A DNA stretch of 64,000 nt from Burkholderia anthina. Lineage in GTDB: Bacteria > Pseudomonadota > Gammaproteobacteria > Burkholderiales > Burkholderiaceae. The notes under the pieces are model-generated. The model was not told the origin of the DNA. It ran no database searches and was given only the letters and a program-made list of their open reading frames with translations. Made by a program: the position numbers and the translations under genes. Position 1 is the first letter of the stretch, and each line of letters opens with the position of its first letter. Below are positions 9,333-18,201 of the stretch, piece after piece. The stretch lies in contig NZ_CABVLY010000006.1 in NCBI RefSeq assembly GCF_902498995.1, forward strand, positions 124,001 through 188,000, written 5' to 3'.

Positions 9333-10025
9333 GTGACTGAATCGTCGGGCCACACGTCGCGGCTCAAACCCCTGCTGATCGTCGCGCTGGCCGTTGTCGT
9401 CATTGCGGCGATCGGCTACGCGTACGCATCGCCGTACGTCGCGCTCGGTCGCCTGAAATCGGCGATCGACGCGCGCGATGCGCAGGCGGTCAGTGAGTAT
9501 GTCGATTTCCCGTCGCTGCGCATCAGCCTGAAGCAGCAGGTCACGGAAGAGTTGATGCGCCGGATCGACTCGGTCAAGAAGAACAATCCGTTCGCGGTGA
9601 TCGGCGCATTGATCGGGTCCGCATTGATCGGCCCGCTGGTCGATGCGTATGCGACACCTGAAGGCGTGGCGGCGTTGATGAGCGGCATACCCCCGCGCGG
9701 CAATCCGGGCGAACGCCCGCCTGAATGGTCTGGTCCGCCTCCGGGCACGACTGCAGGTAATGAACCCGCCGCGCCGGCGAGCGCGCCCGCATCCGGCAGC
9801 AACGCCGCTCCCCCCGCTGCACCAGCACCAGCACCGGCGCCGTCGCCCGCACCGGCCAGCGCGAGCGATGCAGGCCATCCGCAGCAAACGCGCGCCGGCT
9901 ACCGGAATATCGATGAATTTGTCGTGACCTATCAGCGCAGCGGCGATGGCACGCGCTATGCGGCGATCTTTCACCGCTTCGGTCTGTTCTCGTGGAAGCT
10001 GTCCGCGATCGACCTGCACGCGTAA
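9333..10025 (+). CDS. DUF2939-family membrane-anchored protein
   Basis: 230 residues. A single N-terminal transmembrane segment (LLIVALAVVVIAAIGYAYA, residues ~14-32) is followed by SPYVALGRLKSAIDARDAQAVSEYVDFPSLRISLK, the core of DUF2939 proteins. Then comes a Pro/Ala-rich linker near residues 150-190 and a C-terminal segment ending FGLFSWKLSAIDLHA. The GTG at 9333 is chosen because GGAGG lies six bases upstream; the in-frame extension further upstream has no ribosome site. The body is likely periplasmic. The function of the family is unknown to me. Confidence 0.8.
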   Translation: MTESSGHTSRLKPLLIVALAVVVIAAIGYAYASPYVALGRLKSAIDARDAQAVSEYVDFPSLRISLKQQVTEELMRRIDSVKKNNPFAVIGALIGSALIGPLVDAYATPEGVAALMSGIPPRGNPGERPPEWSGPPPGTTAGNEPAAPASAPASGSNAAPPAAPAPAPAPSPAPASASDAGHPQQTRAGYRNIDEFVVTYQRSGDGTRYAAIFHRFGLFSWKLSAIDLHA

Positions 10026-10117
10026 TCGATCGCAATCGATGTGCATGCCGACGATACGGCACAGCGCGTGACCGACGTGAATCGCAGGGCGAGTCAGCCG
10101 GTCACGCCGTCATTGCG

Positions 10118-10615
10118 TCACTTGCCGTTCGTGGTCGCCGCTTCGCGCTCGCGCGCAATCTCGGCCTTTTGCTCTTCGGCCGACGAACACGCCACCAGAA
10201 TGCTGCAGTTCACGCGATCGAGCAGTTGCGTGTTGCCCGACCCCATCCACCATCTCGACAACCCGCTGCGGCACCGGTGGCCGACAACGACGAGGTCCGC
10301 CTGCAATTCCGTTGCGAGATTCGCGATTTCGTCGATCGGATAACCGAACGCGAAATGGCCTTCGGCCTGAACGCCGCGCTCGCGCAGCCAGTTCACGCCT
10401 TCCTGCAGAATCTCGCGTGCCGTTTCCTCGAAACGGCCGCATGCGACGTCGGTCAGCAGACCCGCGCTCTGGGCGATGCTCGAGCGCATGTCGACGACCG
10501 ACAGCAAATGCGTTTCCGCCTTCAGGTCCAGCGCGAGATTGGCGCCGCATCGCAATGCCTTGCGCCCTTCGAGCGTGCCGTCGTAGCACAGCAGAATCTT
10601 GTTGTAGCAAGCCAT
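10118..10615 (-). CDS. Universal stress protein, UspA family
   Basis: 165-residue single Usp domain. The N-terminus MACYNKILLCYDGTLEGRKAL has the strand-Asp pattern of nucleotide-binding Usp proteins, and VVVGHRCRSGLSRWWMGSGN-type sequence near residues 117-136 is the G-x2-G-x9-G-S/T-like ATP-binding loop, with an unusual double Trp. Start 10615 fits the family. The last ~20 residues are a charged tail (EEQKAEIAREREA). It is monocistronic and flanked by genes on the opposite strand. Usp proteins act in the cytoplasm under growth arrest or oxygen stress; the exact role is unknown. Confidence 0.88.
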   Translation of the reverse strand: MACYNKILLCYDGTLEGRKALRCGANLALDLKAETHLLSVVDMRSSIAQSAGLLTDVACGRFEETAREILQEGVNWLRERGVQAEGHFAFGYPIDEIANLATELQADLVVVGHRCRSGLSRWWMGSGNTQLLDRVNCSILVACSSAEEQKAEIAREREAATTNGK

Positions 10616-10941
10616 GAAGCCCCCCTATCGCGAATACGTACCGATGCATTCATCATGGTGCGCCGCAATTCCGGACGCAAGGGATGGAAAACGCTGATTC
10701 GCCCCGCATGGCGGGTCGGCGATGATGCAGCGCAAGATCCGTGCGTGCAATCGCCGTGCCGCGCGCGGCATGCCCTGAAGAGACGCAGCCGATGCACTAG
10801 AATGGCCCGTTCGTGCCGCCGGCACGCGTTCGCTTCGGTCATGCTCGTGTGACACGCATTCGCCCGGTCCGTTCGCCGGCCGGCACGCGCACCGGCCGGC
10901 AGCGACACGCACCGCAGCCGCTTACAACGACAAAATTGCCC
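10616..10941. other. Intergenic region between uspA-like gene and ABC exporter
   Basis: 326 bases between divergent genes, presumably holding both promoters. Only spurious short frames are present. I see no convincing -35/-10 pair, operator or RNA gene. Confidence 0.5.
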
Positions 10942-11856
10942 ATGTCCGTTGCACCGATCGATTTCCGGAACGTCGAAAAACGCTATGGCGACAAGCTCGT
11001 CGTCAACGACCTGTCCTTTCACGTCGAGGCTGGCGAGTGCTACGGCCTGCTCGGGCCGAACGGCGCCGGCAAGACCACGACGCTGAAGATGCTGCTCGGC
11101 CTCGCCTATCCCGATGCAGGCACCATTTCGCTGTGCGGCGAACCGGTTCCGTCGCGGGCGCGGCATGCGCGCCACCGCGTCGGAGTCGTCCCGCAGTTCG
11201 ACAATCTCGACCCCGACTTCACGGTTCGCGAAAACCTGCTCGTGTTCAGCCGCTATTTCGGGATGTCGGCACAGGCCGCGCGCGCGCTCGTACAGCCGCT
11301 GCTCGAATTCGCGAAGCTGGAAAACAAGGCCGATGCAAAGGTCGGCGAACTGTCGGGCGGGATGAAACGCCGCCTGACGCTCGCCCGCGCGCTCGTCAAC
11401 GATCCCGACGTGCTGGTGCTCGACGAGCCGACCACCGGCCTCGATCCGCAGGCGCGGCACCTGATGTGGGAGCGGCTGCGCTCGCTGCTTGCGCGCGGCA
11501 AGACGATCCTGATCACCACGCACTTCATGGAAGAAGCCGAGCGCCTGTGCGACCGGCTGTGCGTGATCGAGGAAGGCCGCAAGATCGCCGAAGGCGCGCC
11601 GCACGCGCTGATCGAATCGGAAATCGGCTGCGACGTGATCGAGATCTACGGGCCGGATCCGGTCGCGCTGCGCGACGAGCTGGCGCCGTTCGCGAAGCAC
11701 ACCGAGATCAGCGGCGAGACGCTGTTCTGCTACGTGACCGACCCGGAACCGCTCAGCGCGCGACTCAAGGGTCGCCCGGGGTTGCGCTATCTGCATCGTC
11801 CGGCCAATCTGGAAGACGTGTTCCTGCGGCTCACGGGCCGCGAAATGCAGGACTGA
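10942..11856 (+). CDS. ABC exporter ATP-binding protein, NodI-like
   Basis: 304-residue single ABC domain of the drug/polysaccharide-exporter (DRA/NodI) type. Walker [10 protein letters not shown] is at residues ~39-47, the signature is [15 protein letters not shown], and Walker B is [14 protein letters not shown]. The N-terminus [26 protein letters not shown] and the signature match NodI-like proteins of non-nodulating betaproteobacteria. The permease starts seven bases after the stop. ATG 10942 is chosen over the longer frame because family similarity starts there. The exported molecule is unknown; a lipochitooligosaccharide is not implied outside nodulating strains. Confidence 0.88.
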   Translation: MSVAPIDFRNVEKRYGDKLVVNDLSFHVEAGECYGLLGPNGAGKTTTLKMLLGLAYPDAGTISLCGEPVPSRARHARHRVGVVPQFDNLDPDFTVRENLLVFSRYFGMSAQAARALVQPLLEFAKLENKADAKVGELSGGMKRRLTLARALVNDPDVLVLDEPTTGLDPQARHLMWERLRSLLARGKTILITTHFMEEAERLCDRLCVIEEGRKIAEGAPHALIESEIGCDVIEIYGPDPVALRDELAPFAKHTEISGETLFCYVTDPEPLSARLKGRPGLRYLHRPANLEDVFLRLTGREMQD

Positions 11857-11862
11857 TCGATC

Positions 11863-12696
11863 ATGGACGTACGCAACTATTCCGCCGCCGCGCCGTCCGC
11901 ACCACCGCGCGAGTCGCGCTTCGCGATCGCGCTGCCCGCGAACGCGACCAACTGGATCGCCGTGTGGCGGCGCAACTATCTCGTGTGGCGCAAGCTGGCG
12001 CTGGCGTCGATGTTCGGCAATCTCGCCGATCCGATGATCTACCTGTTCGGGCTGGGGTTCGGGCTCGGCCTGATGCTCGGCCATGTCGACGGCGTGTCGT
12101 ATATCGCGTTCCTCGCGGCCGGCACGGTCGGGTCGAGCGTGATGATGTCGGCGAGCTTCGAGTCGATGTATTCGGGCTTCTCGCGGATGCACGTGCAGCG
12201 CACATGGGAAGCGATCATGCACACGCCGCTCGCGCTGGGCGACATCGTGCTCGGCGAAATCGTCTGGGGCGCGAGCAAGGCGATGCTGTCGGGCGTCGCG
12301 ATCATGATCGTCGCGGGGCTGCTCGGTTATGCGCAGTTTCCGTCGATGCTCGCGGCGCTGCCCGTGATCGTGCTCGCCGGCCTCGCTTTCGCGAGCACCG
12401 CGATGATCGTCACGGCGCTCGCGCCGTCCTACGATTTCTTCATGTTCTATCAGACGCTCGTACTGACGCCGATGCTGCTGCTGTCGGGCGTGTTCTTCCC
12501 GATCACGCAGTTGCCGCCGGTCGCGCAGCACGCGGCGCATGCGCTGCCGCTCGCAAACGCGGTCGAGCTGATCCGGCCCGCGATGCTCGGCCGGCCGGCG
12601 ACCGACATCGGCCTGCACGTCGCGGTGCTCGCCGGCTACGCGGTGGGCGGATTCGTGGTCTCCGCGTGGCTGTTCCGGCGGCGGATGATGCGCTGA
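11863..12696 (+). CDS. ABC-2 type exporter permease, NodJ-like
   Basis: 277-residue ABC-2 membrane protein with about six helices, partner of the upstream ATPase. Recognisable blocks are [30 protein letters not shown] near the N-terminus, [20 protein letters not shown] and the [17 protein letters not shown] stretch before the last helices. Six bases separate it from the ATPase stop. Together they form a two-gene exporter; the substrate is unknown. Confidence 0.88.
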   Translation: MDVRNYSAAAPSAPPRESRFAIALPANATNWIAVWRRNYLVWRKLALASMFGNLADPMIYLFGLGFGLGLMLGHVDGVSYIAFLAAGTVGSSVMMSASFESMYSGFSRMHVQRTWEAIMHTPLALGDIVLGEIVWGASKAMLSGVAIMIVAGLLGYAQFPSMLAALPVIVLAGLAFASTAMIVTALAPSYDFFMFYQTLVLTPMLLLSGVFFPITQLPPVAQHAAHALPLANAVELIRPAMLGRPATDIGLHVAVLAGYAVGGFVVSAWLFRRRMMR

Positions 12697-12741
12697 CGGC
12701 CGGCGCGCATGACGCCGGCTCGGTACGACGTGGCGACGACC

Positions 12742-13164
12742 TTACTCGTCGTCGTCGCTCCACGGAATTTCGACGTCGGTCAGGAATGCGACGGTCGCGA
12801 GCGGGCCGCCTTCCTGGCGACCGAGCTTGCCGTCCGCGCGATGCCATTCGACGCGAAACTGCGTGCCCGGATCGTCGGCAACCAGATAGACCGCACGCAG
12901 CTCTTCCGCGTCGGCTTCGTCGACCGGACCGTCGAACGACACCAGCATCTTCTGCGGCCACAGGCCGTTGGCCGGATCGTAAATGCGGTCGCCCTGCGGA
13001 ATGTCGATGCTCGCCTCGACGCCGATCGTGGCAGAGGCTTCGATGATCATCGTGCCGAGCGCGTTCAGCACGGCAGTCGCCCGCGCGGAATTGGCCTGGC
13101 GGATCGCGAGATCGCCGCGCGTCAGCGCCTTTTCGAGTCGAGGATGAATCTTCGGTTGGGTCAT
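12742..13164 (-). CDS. Conserved-looking hypothetical protein
   Basis: 140 residues, not recognised. An N-terminal helical region (MTQPKIHPRLEKALTRGDLAIRQANSARATAVL) is followed by alternating polar/hydrophobic strands and an acidic end (VEIPWSDDDE). No signal peptide, membrane helix or cysteine motif is visible. The ATG at 13164 is preceded by an AG-rich stretch (AAACAGGAAAACGC). The gene is convergent with the NodJ-like permease. Codon use is normal for the genome, so it is probably real. Confidence 0.7.
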   Translation of the reverse strand: MTQPKIHPRLEKALTRGDLAIRQANSARATAVLNALGTMIIEASATIGVEASIDIPQGDRIYDPANGLWPQKMLVSFDGPVDEADAEELRAVYLVADDPGTQFRVEWHRADGKLGRQEGGPLATVAFLTDVEIPWSDDDE

Positions 13165-13381
13165 GCGTTTTCCTGTTTGCTTCTTGTAAAGGGCGCCGCA
13201 CGCATGAAGCGGCGGCGCCGGATGAATACGACCGGTGCGTGACGGGCGCGGCCTGCGCGTCCGGCGGTGCGCAATCACACGCGCCCTTCGGTGCCGGCAG
13301 CCGGGCATCTCGCCCGCAGCCGCCTACGCAAGCCGGCTGGCCGGGGTGACGCGCCGGATGACCGGCCCGTCCGCGCGCCCG

Positions 13382-14440
13382 TCAGAACCCGAACGCGATC
13401 GCGAGCAGCCCGCTCGCGATCCCGAACACGATGACGAGGCCCGTGACGATCGCCAGCATGTAAGGCTTGAACGAACGCGCGAGCATCGCGAGCGACGGCA
13501 CGCTGATCGGCGGGAGCGTCATCAGCAGCGCGGCGGCCGGGCCGACGCCCATACCGAGCGACAGCATCGCCTGGATGATCGGCACCTCGCCAGCCGTCGG
13601 AATCACGAACAACGTGCCCGCCACCGCGAACGCGACGATCCAGCCGAGATGGTTGCCGATGTCCGGGCCGATATGCGGGAACAGCCACGCGCGCGCCGCG
13701 CCGAGCAGCAGCACGAGCACGATGTATTCGGGGATGAGCCGCACGGCCATGCGTGCGAGCAGCTTCATCCAGCGCACGAACGGATTGCCCGCCGCGGCCT
13801 GCTCGGCCACCAGTGCGGCCAGTTGCGCGTCGTCGATGCTGCGGTCTTCCGGACGTGCGATCCGGTTCAGCAGGTAGCCGATCCCGAACACCATCGCGAC
13901 ACCGAGCACCAGCCGCAGCGCGCTCCAGTGCCAGCCGAGCACGAAACCCATGAACACCAGCGCAGCCGGATTCAGCACCGTGTTGCCGAGCCAGAACGCG
14001 ACCGCGCCGCCCGGCGACGCGTGCCGCGCGCGCAGGCCCGCGACGACCGGCGCCGCGCAGCACGTGCACATCATGCCGGGCAGCGACAGCAGGCCACCCG
14101 CGGCAACGCTGCCGAAGCCGGTGCGGCCGAGCACGCGCGCGACCCAGTGCGCGGGCAGCAGCGCCTGCACGGCCGAACCGAGCAGCAGGCCGAGCACCAT
14201 CGCCTGCCAGATCGCCTTGCCGTACGCCCATGCATAGTCGAGCGCCGCCTTCAGCGACGGCTCGGGCGCCGTTGCCGACGTGCCCATCAGGATCGACTGG
14301 CCGATCGAATGATGCTCGGCGGCGACGAACGCCTTGTTGTAGTACGGAAACCATTTCACGTAGAACAGCCCCGCGATCGCGATCAGCAGGAAGGTCATCC
14401 AGCCGAGCGCCGGACTGGGTTGGGTGCGTGTGGTCGTCAT
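13382..14440 (-). CDS. YraQ/ArsP-family permease
   Basis: 352-residue inner-membrane permease of the PF03773 family (YraQ, also ArsP), about eight to ten helices. The hallmark GMMCTCCAAPVVAGLR (Cys125, Cys127, Cys128) lies in the first half. The two Gly/Pro-rich repeats (FWLGNTVLNPAALVFMG and TAGEVPIIQAMLSLGMG) are the paired re-entrant segments of the fold. The family includes exporters of organoarsenicals; substrates of YraQ-type members are uncertain. Its start overlaps the stop of the tRNA 2-selenouridine synthase gene by four bases, so the two are translationally coupled. This hints at a selenium- or thiol-related substrate, which is inference only. Confidence 0.88.
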   Translation of the reverse strand: MTTTRTQPSPALGWMTFLLIAIAGLFYVKWFPYYNKAFVAAEHHSIGQSILMGTSATAPEPSLKAALDYAWAYGKAIWQAMVLGLLLGSAVQALLPAHWVARVLGRTGFGSVAAGGLLSLPGMMCTCCAAPVVAGLRARHASPGGAVAFWLGNTVLNPAALVFMGFVLGWHWSALRLVLGVAMVFGIGYLLNRIARPEDRSIDDAQLAALVAEQAAAGNPFVRWMKLLARMAVRLIPEYIVLVLLLGAARAWLFPHIGPDIGNHLGWIVAFAVAGTLFVIPTAGEVPIIQAMLSLGMGVGPAAALLMTLPPISVPSLAMLARSFKPYMLAIVTGLVIVFGIASGLLAIAFGF

Positions 14441-15564
14441 CGTGTGGTAATCGATTGGTCTTGATCGGTTGTGGATGCCACGCCTGCCGCCAACGCGGCC
14501 GACGCAGGCAGACCCGCTTGCGCGAGCCGGCCCAGCAGCGCGCGCGCCTGGTCGCGCACGTCGGCCGCGTTCGGCTGGAACGTGAACGTCAGCGCCCGGT
14601 TTGGCTTGTTGTACGTTGCACGGTAGGTGCGCGCATAGGCGGGATCGTAATGCTTGTCGATCAGTTCGGTGAACAGGTCGGCACGCGCGTCGGCATCGAT
14701 CAGCGCATTCCAGTGCGCCACCTGGTCACGGCTGTGCAGGCCGATCAGCCGATCGAGCTGCGCCTTGAACGCGGCCGGTGCGTCGAACAGATGGGCGTAA
14801 TCCTCAAGCAGGAACGCGATGCGCTCGTCGTGTGCCGCGTCGACCTGCACCCACGGCCCGGCGTGAAACGCGTCGATCAGCGCGATCGGCAGATGCACGA
14901 GCCCGATCCGGCGGCTTTCCGACTCGACGAACACCGGCCATTCGGGGTCGAAATGCCCGAGCGCCTCGACGAGCCCCGAATCGAACCCCTTCTGCGACGG
15001 CTGCGGTTTGCCCGGCAGCGCGCCGAGCAGCGAGCCGCGATGACATGCGAGCGCTTCGAGATCGAGCGTCTGCGCGCCCGCATCGCGCAGCGCGTTCAGC
15101 AGCCGGGTCTTGCCACAGCCCGTATGGCCGACGAGCGTGATGTAGCGAAATCGCGTCGGCAGCGTGTCGAGCGTCGCGCACACCGAGTGGCGGTACGTCT
15201 TGTAGCCGCCGTCGAGCTGGCGCGCCTGCCAGCCGATCAGGTTGAACCAGGCCGTCATCGAGCCCGAGCGCTTGCCGCCGCGCCAGCAGTAGATCAGCGG
15301 CCGCCAGTTGCGCGGCCGGTCGGCGAACGTGGTGTCGAGGTGACGCGCGATGTTGCGTGCGACCATCGCCGCGCCGACACGCGTCGCCTCGTACGGCGAT
15401 ACCTGCCGGTACATCGTACCGACGATCACGCGCTCATCGTTGCTGAGCACGGGCGCGTTCAGCGCGCCGGGAATATGGTCCTCGGCGAACTCGAGCGGCG
15501 TACGCACGTCGATGATCTCGTCGAACTCGCCGGCGCGATCGAGGGTGACAATCAGGTTCTTCAA
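14437..15564 (-). CDS. selU: tRNA 2-selenouridine/geranyl-2-thiouridine synthase
   Basis: SelU/MnmH, 375 residues. It replaces sulfur by selenium at the wobble 2-thiouridine of tRNA Lys/Glu/Gln using selenophosphate, through a geranylated intermediate. The N-terminal rhodanese domain contains the catalytic-type Cys93 in LIYCWRGGKRSGSM, preceded by the expected STAT-like entry IIDVRTPLEFAEDHIPGA. A P-loop domain follows with GHTGCGKT at residues 146-153. Length and motif order are as in E. coli. The selenophosphate synthetase gene is not in this window. The gene ends inside the start of the permease gene (ATGA overlap). Confidence 0.94.
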   Translation of the reverse strand: MKNLIVTLDRAGEFDEIIDVRTPLEFAEDHIPGALNAPVLSNDERVIVGTMYRQVSPYEATRVGAAMVARNIARHLDTTFADRPRNWRPLIYCWRGGKRSGSMTAWFNLIGWQARQLDGGYKTYRHSVCATLDTLPTRFRYITLVGHTGCGKTRLLNALRDAGAQTLDLEALACHRGSLLGALPGKPQPSQKGFDSGLVEALGHFDPEWPVFVESESRRIGLVHLPIALIDAFHAGPWVQVDAAHDERIAFLLEDYAHLFDAPAAFKAQLDRLIGLHSRDQVAHWNALIDADARADLFTELIDKHYDPAYARTYRATYNKPNRALTFTFQPNAADVRDQARALLGRLAQAGLPASAALAAGVASTTDQDQSITTR

Positions 15565-15628
15565 TTTGGCGTCGAACAGGGGCGATGCGGCTCGGCGAGC
15601 CGCACGGGCACGGAAGGCGGATTCGCGA

Positions 15629-16582
15629 TTATCTCACGCCCGGGCGTCCCGGGCCGCGCGCGGCAACCGGCGGCGCCGATGCGGCGCTCATCACGTCGAC
15701 CAGATGGTCGCGAAACGCGCGCACGGATGCGGGCAGATCGCGCCCCGCCATGGTCTGCACCTGGATGCTGCGCTCGCGCAGCTGCGGGTTCGAAACAGGC
15801 ACGATAACGAAGCCGTCCGCGTCGAAACGGTCCCGCACCGACAGCAGGCCCGTGAACATCACGGCCCCGGTGCGCTGCACGTAGCGATACATCACCGCGG
15901 TGTTGTTGCTGGTCAGTTCGGGCTCGAGCATCAACCCGTCGAGCACGCACGCGATGTCGATCAGCTGGCGCACCGTCGTGCCGGCCTCGGGCAGCACGTG
16001 CGGGTGCCGCGCGACATCGGCGAGCGACACCGACTCGCGCGCCGCGAGCGGATGGTCGTGCCGCACGAGCGCGAAGACCGGCGCACGTTCGGTATGTTCG
16101 ACGCGCACGCCCTGCTCCGGCGCGAGACTGAACGTCAGCCCGATATCGGCGTCACCGTCGCGCACGCGCCGCGTCGCGTCCGCCGGCGACACGACCCACA
16201 CCGAGAAATCGACTCCCGGATGGCGCGCCTTGAAGCTCGCGAGCGCGCCCGGCAGGAAATCGATCGCGAACCCTTCCGAACAGGCGATCTTCAGCAGGCT
16301 GCCGTGCAGCGCCTCGAGTCCGCCGATTTCCTTCATCACGTGCTCGGCTTCCAGCAGGCTGCGCTGCGCGAAGCCGAGCAGCCGCTCGCCCGCCTCCGAC
16401 AGCGCCATCCCGCGCGGCCGGCGCTCGAACAGCGGCGCACCGAGCTCGCTCTCGAGCTTCGCGATCTGGCGGCTGATCGCCGACACGGCGACGTGCAGTC
16501 GCGCGGACGCGTCGCTGATCGACCCGGTGCGCGCCACTTCGACGAAGTACCTCAATGCAAGACCATGCAGGAAAGCCGTCAT
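15629..16582 (-). CDS. LysR-family transcriptional regulator
   Basis: 317 residues. The N-terminal helix-turn-helix (FLHGLALRYFVEVARTGSISDASARLHVAVSAISRQIAKLE) and the co-inducer domain from about residue 90 are typical. The C-terminus has a short Pro/Ala/Gly-rich tail. It is divergent from a gene for an M20 metallopeptidase, with 163 bases between the starts, the usual arrangement for a LysR protein and its target, so the peptidase-MFS pair is the probable target. The inducer cannot be deduced. Confidence 0.9.
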   Translation of the reverse strand: MTAFLHGLALRYFVEVARTGSISDASARLHVAVSAISRQIAKLESELGAPLFERRPRGMALSEAGERLLGFAQRSLLEAEHVMKEIGGLEALHGSLLKIACSEGFAIDFLPGALASFKARHPGVDFSVWVVSPADATRRVRDGDADIGLTFSLAPEQGVRVEHTERAPVFALVRHDHPLAARESVSLADVARHPHVLPEAGTTVRQLIDIACVLDGLMLEPELTSNNTAVMYRYVQRTGAVMFTGLLSVRDRFDADGFVIVPVSNPQLRERSIQVQTMAGRDLPASVRAFRDHLVDVMSAASAPPVAARGPGRPGVR

Positions 16583-16745
16583 CGTTCTGTCCCCGTGCCG
16601 CTGCGGGCCGCCGAGCTTTGCCTTTTCGGCAAAGAAATGTTCGAAATTCGATCATTGTGACAAAAAAAACGGCTTTCTAGAATCGATCGCACTCCCGGTT
16701 GCGCGCACCGTGCGCGCGCCGGCAATACGACAGAGGAGACACGTC

Positions 16746-18167
16746 TTGAGCCGTACCGCCGCCATCCAGCACGCGCTGAACCAGTTCGAATCGGGCGCTT
16801 TCTTCACGACCCTCGGCCGCCGCGTCGGCCTGCGCACCGAAAGCCAGGAAAGCGGCACGGGCGCCGCCCTGCGCGCCTACCTGACCGACGAGATCGCGCC
16901 CGAAACCGCCCGCCTCGGCTTCACATCGCGGATCGTCGACAACCCCGTCGACGGCGGCGGCCCGTTCCTGCTGGCATCGCGCCACGAAGACGACGCCCTG
17001 CCGACCGTGCTGATCTACGGTCACGGCGATGTCGTGCGCGGCTACGACGCGCAATGGCGCGCGCCGCTGTCGCCATGGACGCTGACCGCCGAAGGCGATC
17101 GCTGGTACGGCCGCGGCAGCGCCGACAACAAGGGGCAGCACACGATCAATCTCGCCGCGCTGGCGAGCGTGCTCGACGCGCGCGGCGGCCGGCTCGGCTT
17201 CAACGCGAAGTTGCTGATCGAGATGGGCGAGGAAACCGGTTCGCCGGGCCTCGACGCGCTGTGCCGCCGCGAGCGCGACGCGCTCGCGGCCGACGTGCTG
17301 ATCGCATCCGACGGGCCGCGCATCGCCGCCGAACGTCCGACCGTCTTCCTCGGCTCGCGTGGCGCGGTCAATTTCAGGCTGAGCCTGCGCGCGCGCGATG
17401 GCGGCCATCACTCCGGCAACTGGGGCGGGCTGCTGCGCAATCCGGCGACCGTGCTCGCCAACGCCCTCGCATGCCTCGTCGACGCGCGCGGCGCGATCCG
17501 CGTCGCGGGGCTGCGCCCGCCGCCGATTCCGGCGGCCGTGCGCACGGCGCTCGCCGACCTGTCGGTGGGCGGCGGTCCCGGCGATCCGGCGCTCGATGCC
17601 GACTGGGGCGAGCCCGGCCTGTCCGCCGCGGAGCGCGTGTTCGGCTGGAACACGTTCGAGATCCTCGCGTTCAAGGCCGGCAATCCCGACCATCCGGTCA
17701 ATGCGATTCCGCCCGTCGCGTATGCGCACTGCCAGCTGCGTTTCGTGGTCGGCACCGACTGGGAAGCGTTGCACACGCATCTGCGCGCGCATCTCGATGC
17801 GCACGGCTTCGCCGACATCGGGATCGACGTCGAGCGCGGCGCACCGGCAACGCGCCTGTCGCCGGACGACCCGTGGGTACGCTGGGCCGTCGCGTCGCTC
17901 GCGCACACGACCGGCAAGAAGCCCGCGATCCTGCCCAATCTCGGCGGCACGCTGCCGAACGAAGTGTTCGCCGACACGCTCGGGTTGCCGACGCTATGGG
18001 TTCCGCATTCGTACCCGGCATGTTCCCAGCATGCGCCCGACGAGCATCTGCTCGCGAGCGTCGTGCGCGAGGGGCTGCAGATGATGGCCGGCCTCTTCTG
18101 GGATCTCGGCGATGCCGCGCCGCCCGTTCGCCGCGCGGCGCCCGCCGCAGCCGGCGCCGCCCTGTAA
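16746..18167 (+). CDS. M20-family metallopeptidase/amidohydrolase
   Basis: 473 residues if started at the TTG at 16746, which has GAGGAG nine bases upstream and marks where family similarity begins (LSRTAAIQHALNQFESG). No ATG fits. M20 zinc ligands are visible: His93 in YGHGD, Asp127 in GSADNKG, the Glu162-Glu163 pair in MGEETGS and Asp189 in SDGP. The lid-domain His is in GGHHSGNWGG. Such enzymes cleave dipeptides, N-acyl amino acids or carbamoyl groups in the cytoplasm. The substrate is probably what the adjacent MFS protein imports. The TTG start may lower expression. Confidence 0.87.
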   Translation: MSRTAAIQHALNQFESGAFFTTLGRRVGLRTESQESGTGAALRAYLTDEIAPETARLGFTSRIVDNPVDGGGPFLLASRHEDDALPTVLIYGHGDVVRGYDAQWRAPLSPWTLTAEGDRWYGRGSADNKGQHTINLAALASVLDARGGRLGFNAKLLIEMGEETGSPGLDALCRRERDALAADVLIASDGPRIAAERPTVFLGSRGAVNFRLSLRARDGGHHSGNWGGLLRNPATVLANALACLVDARGAIRVAGLRPPPIPAAVRTALADLSVGGGPGDPALDADWGEPGLSAAERVFGWNTFEILAFKAGNPDHPVNAIPPVAYAHCQLRFVVGTDWEALHTHLRAHLDAHGFADIGIDVERGAPATRLSPDDPWVRWAVASLAHTTGKKPAILPNLGGTLPNEVFADTLGLPTLWVPHSYPACSQHAPDEHLLASVVREGLQMMAGLFWDLGDAAPPVRRAAPAAAGAAL

Positions 18168-18201
18168 CGCGCTTCGCCCTTTTTCGGGACATGCTCACAC
18201 G

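Noticed and set aside
10522-12618. 698-codon minus-strand ORF
   Set aside because: Antisense to the NodIJ-like genes; highly skewed Arg/His/Glu content and no domains.
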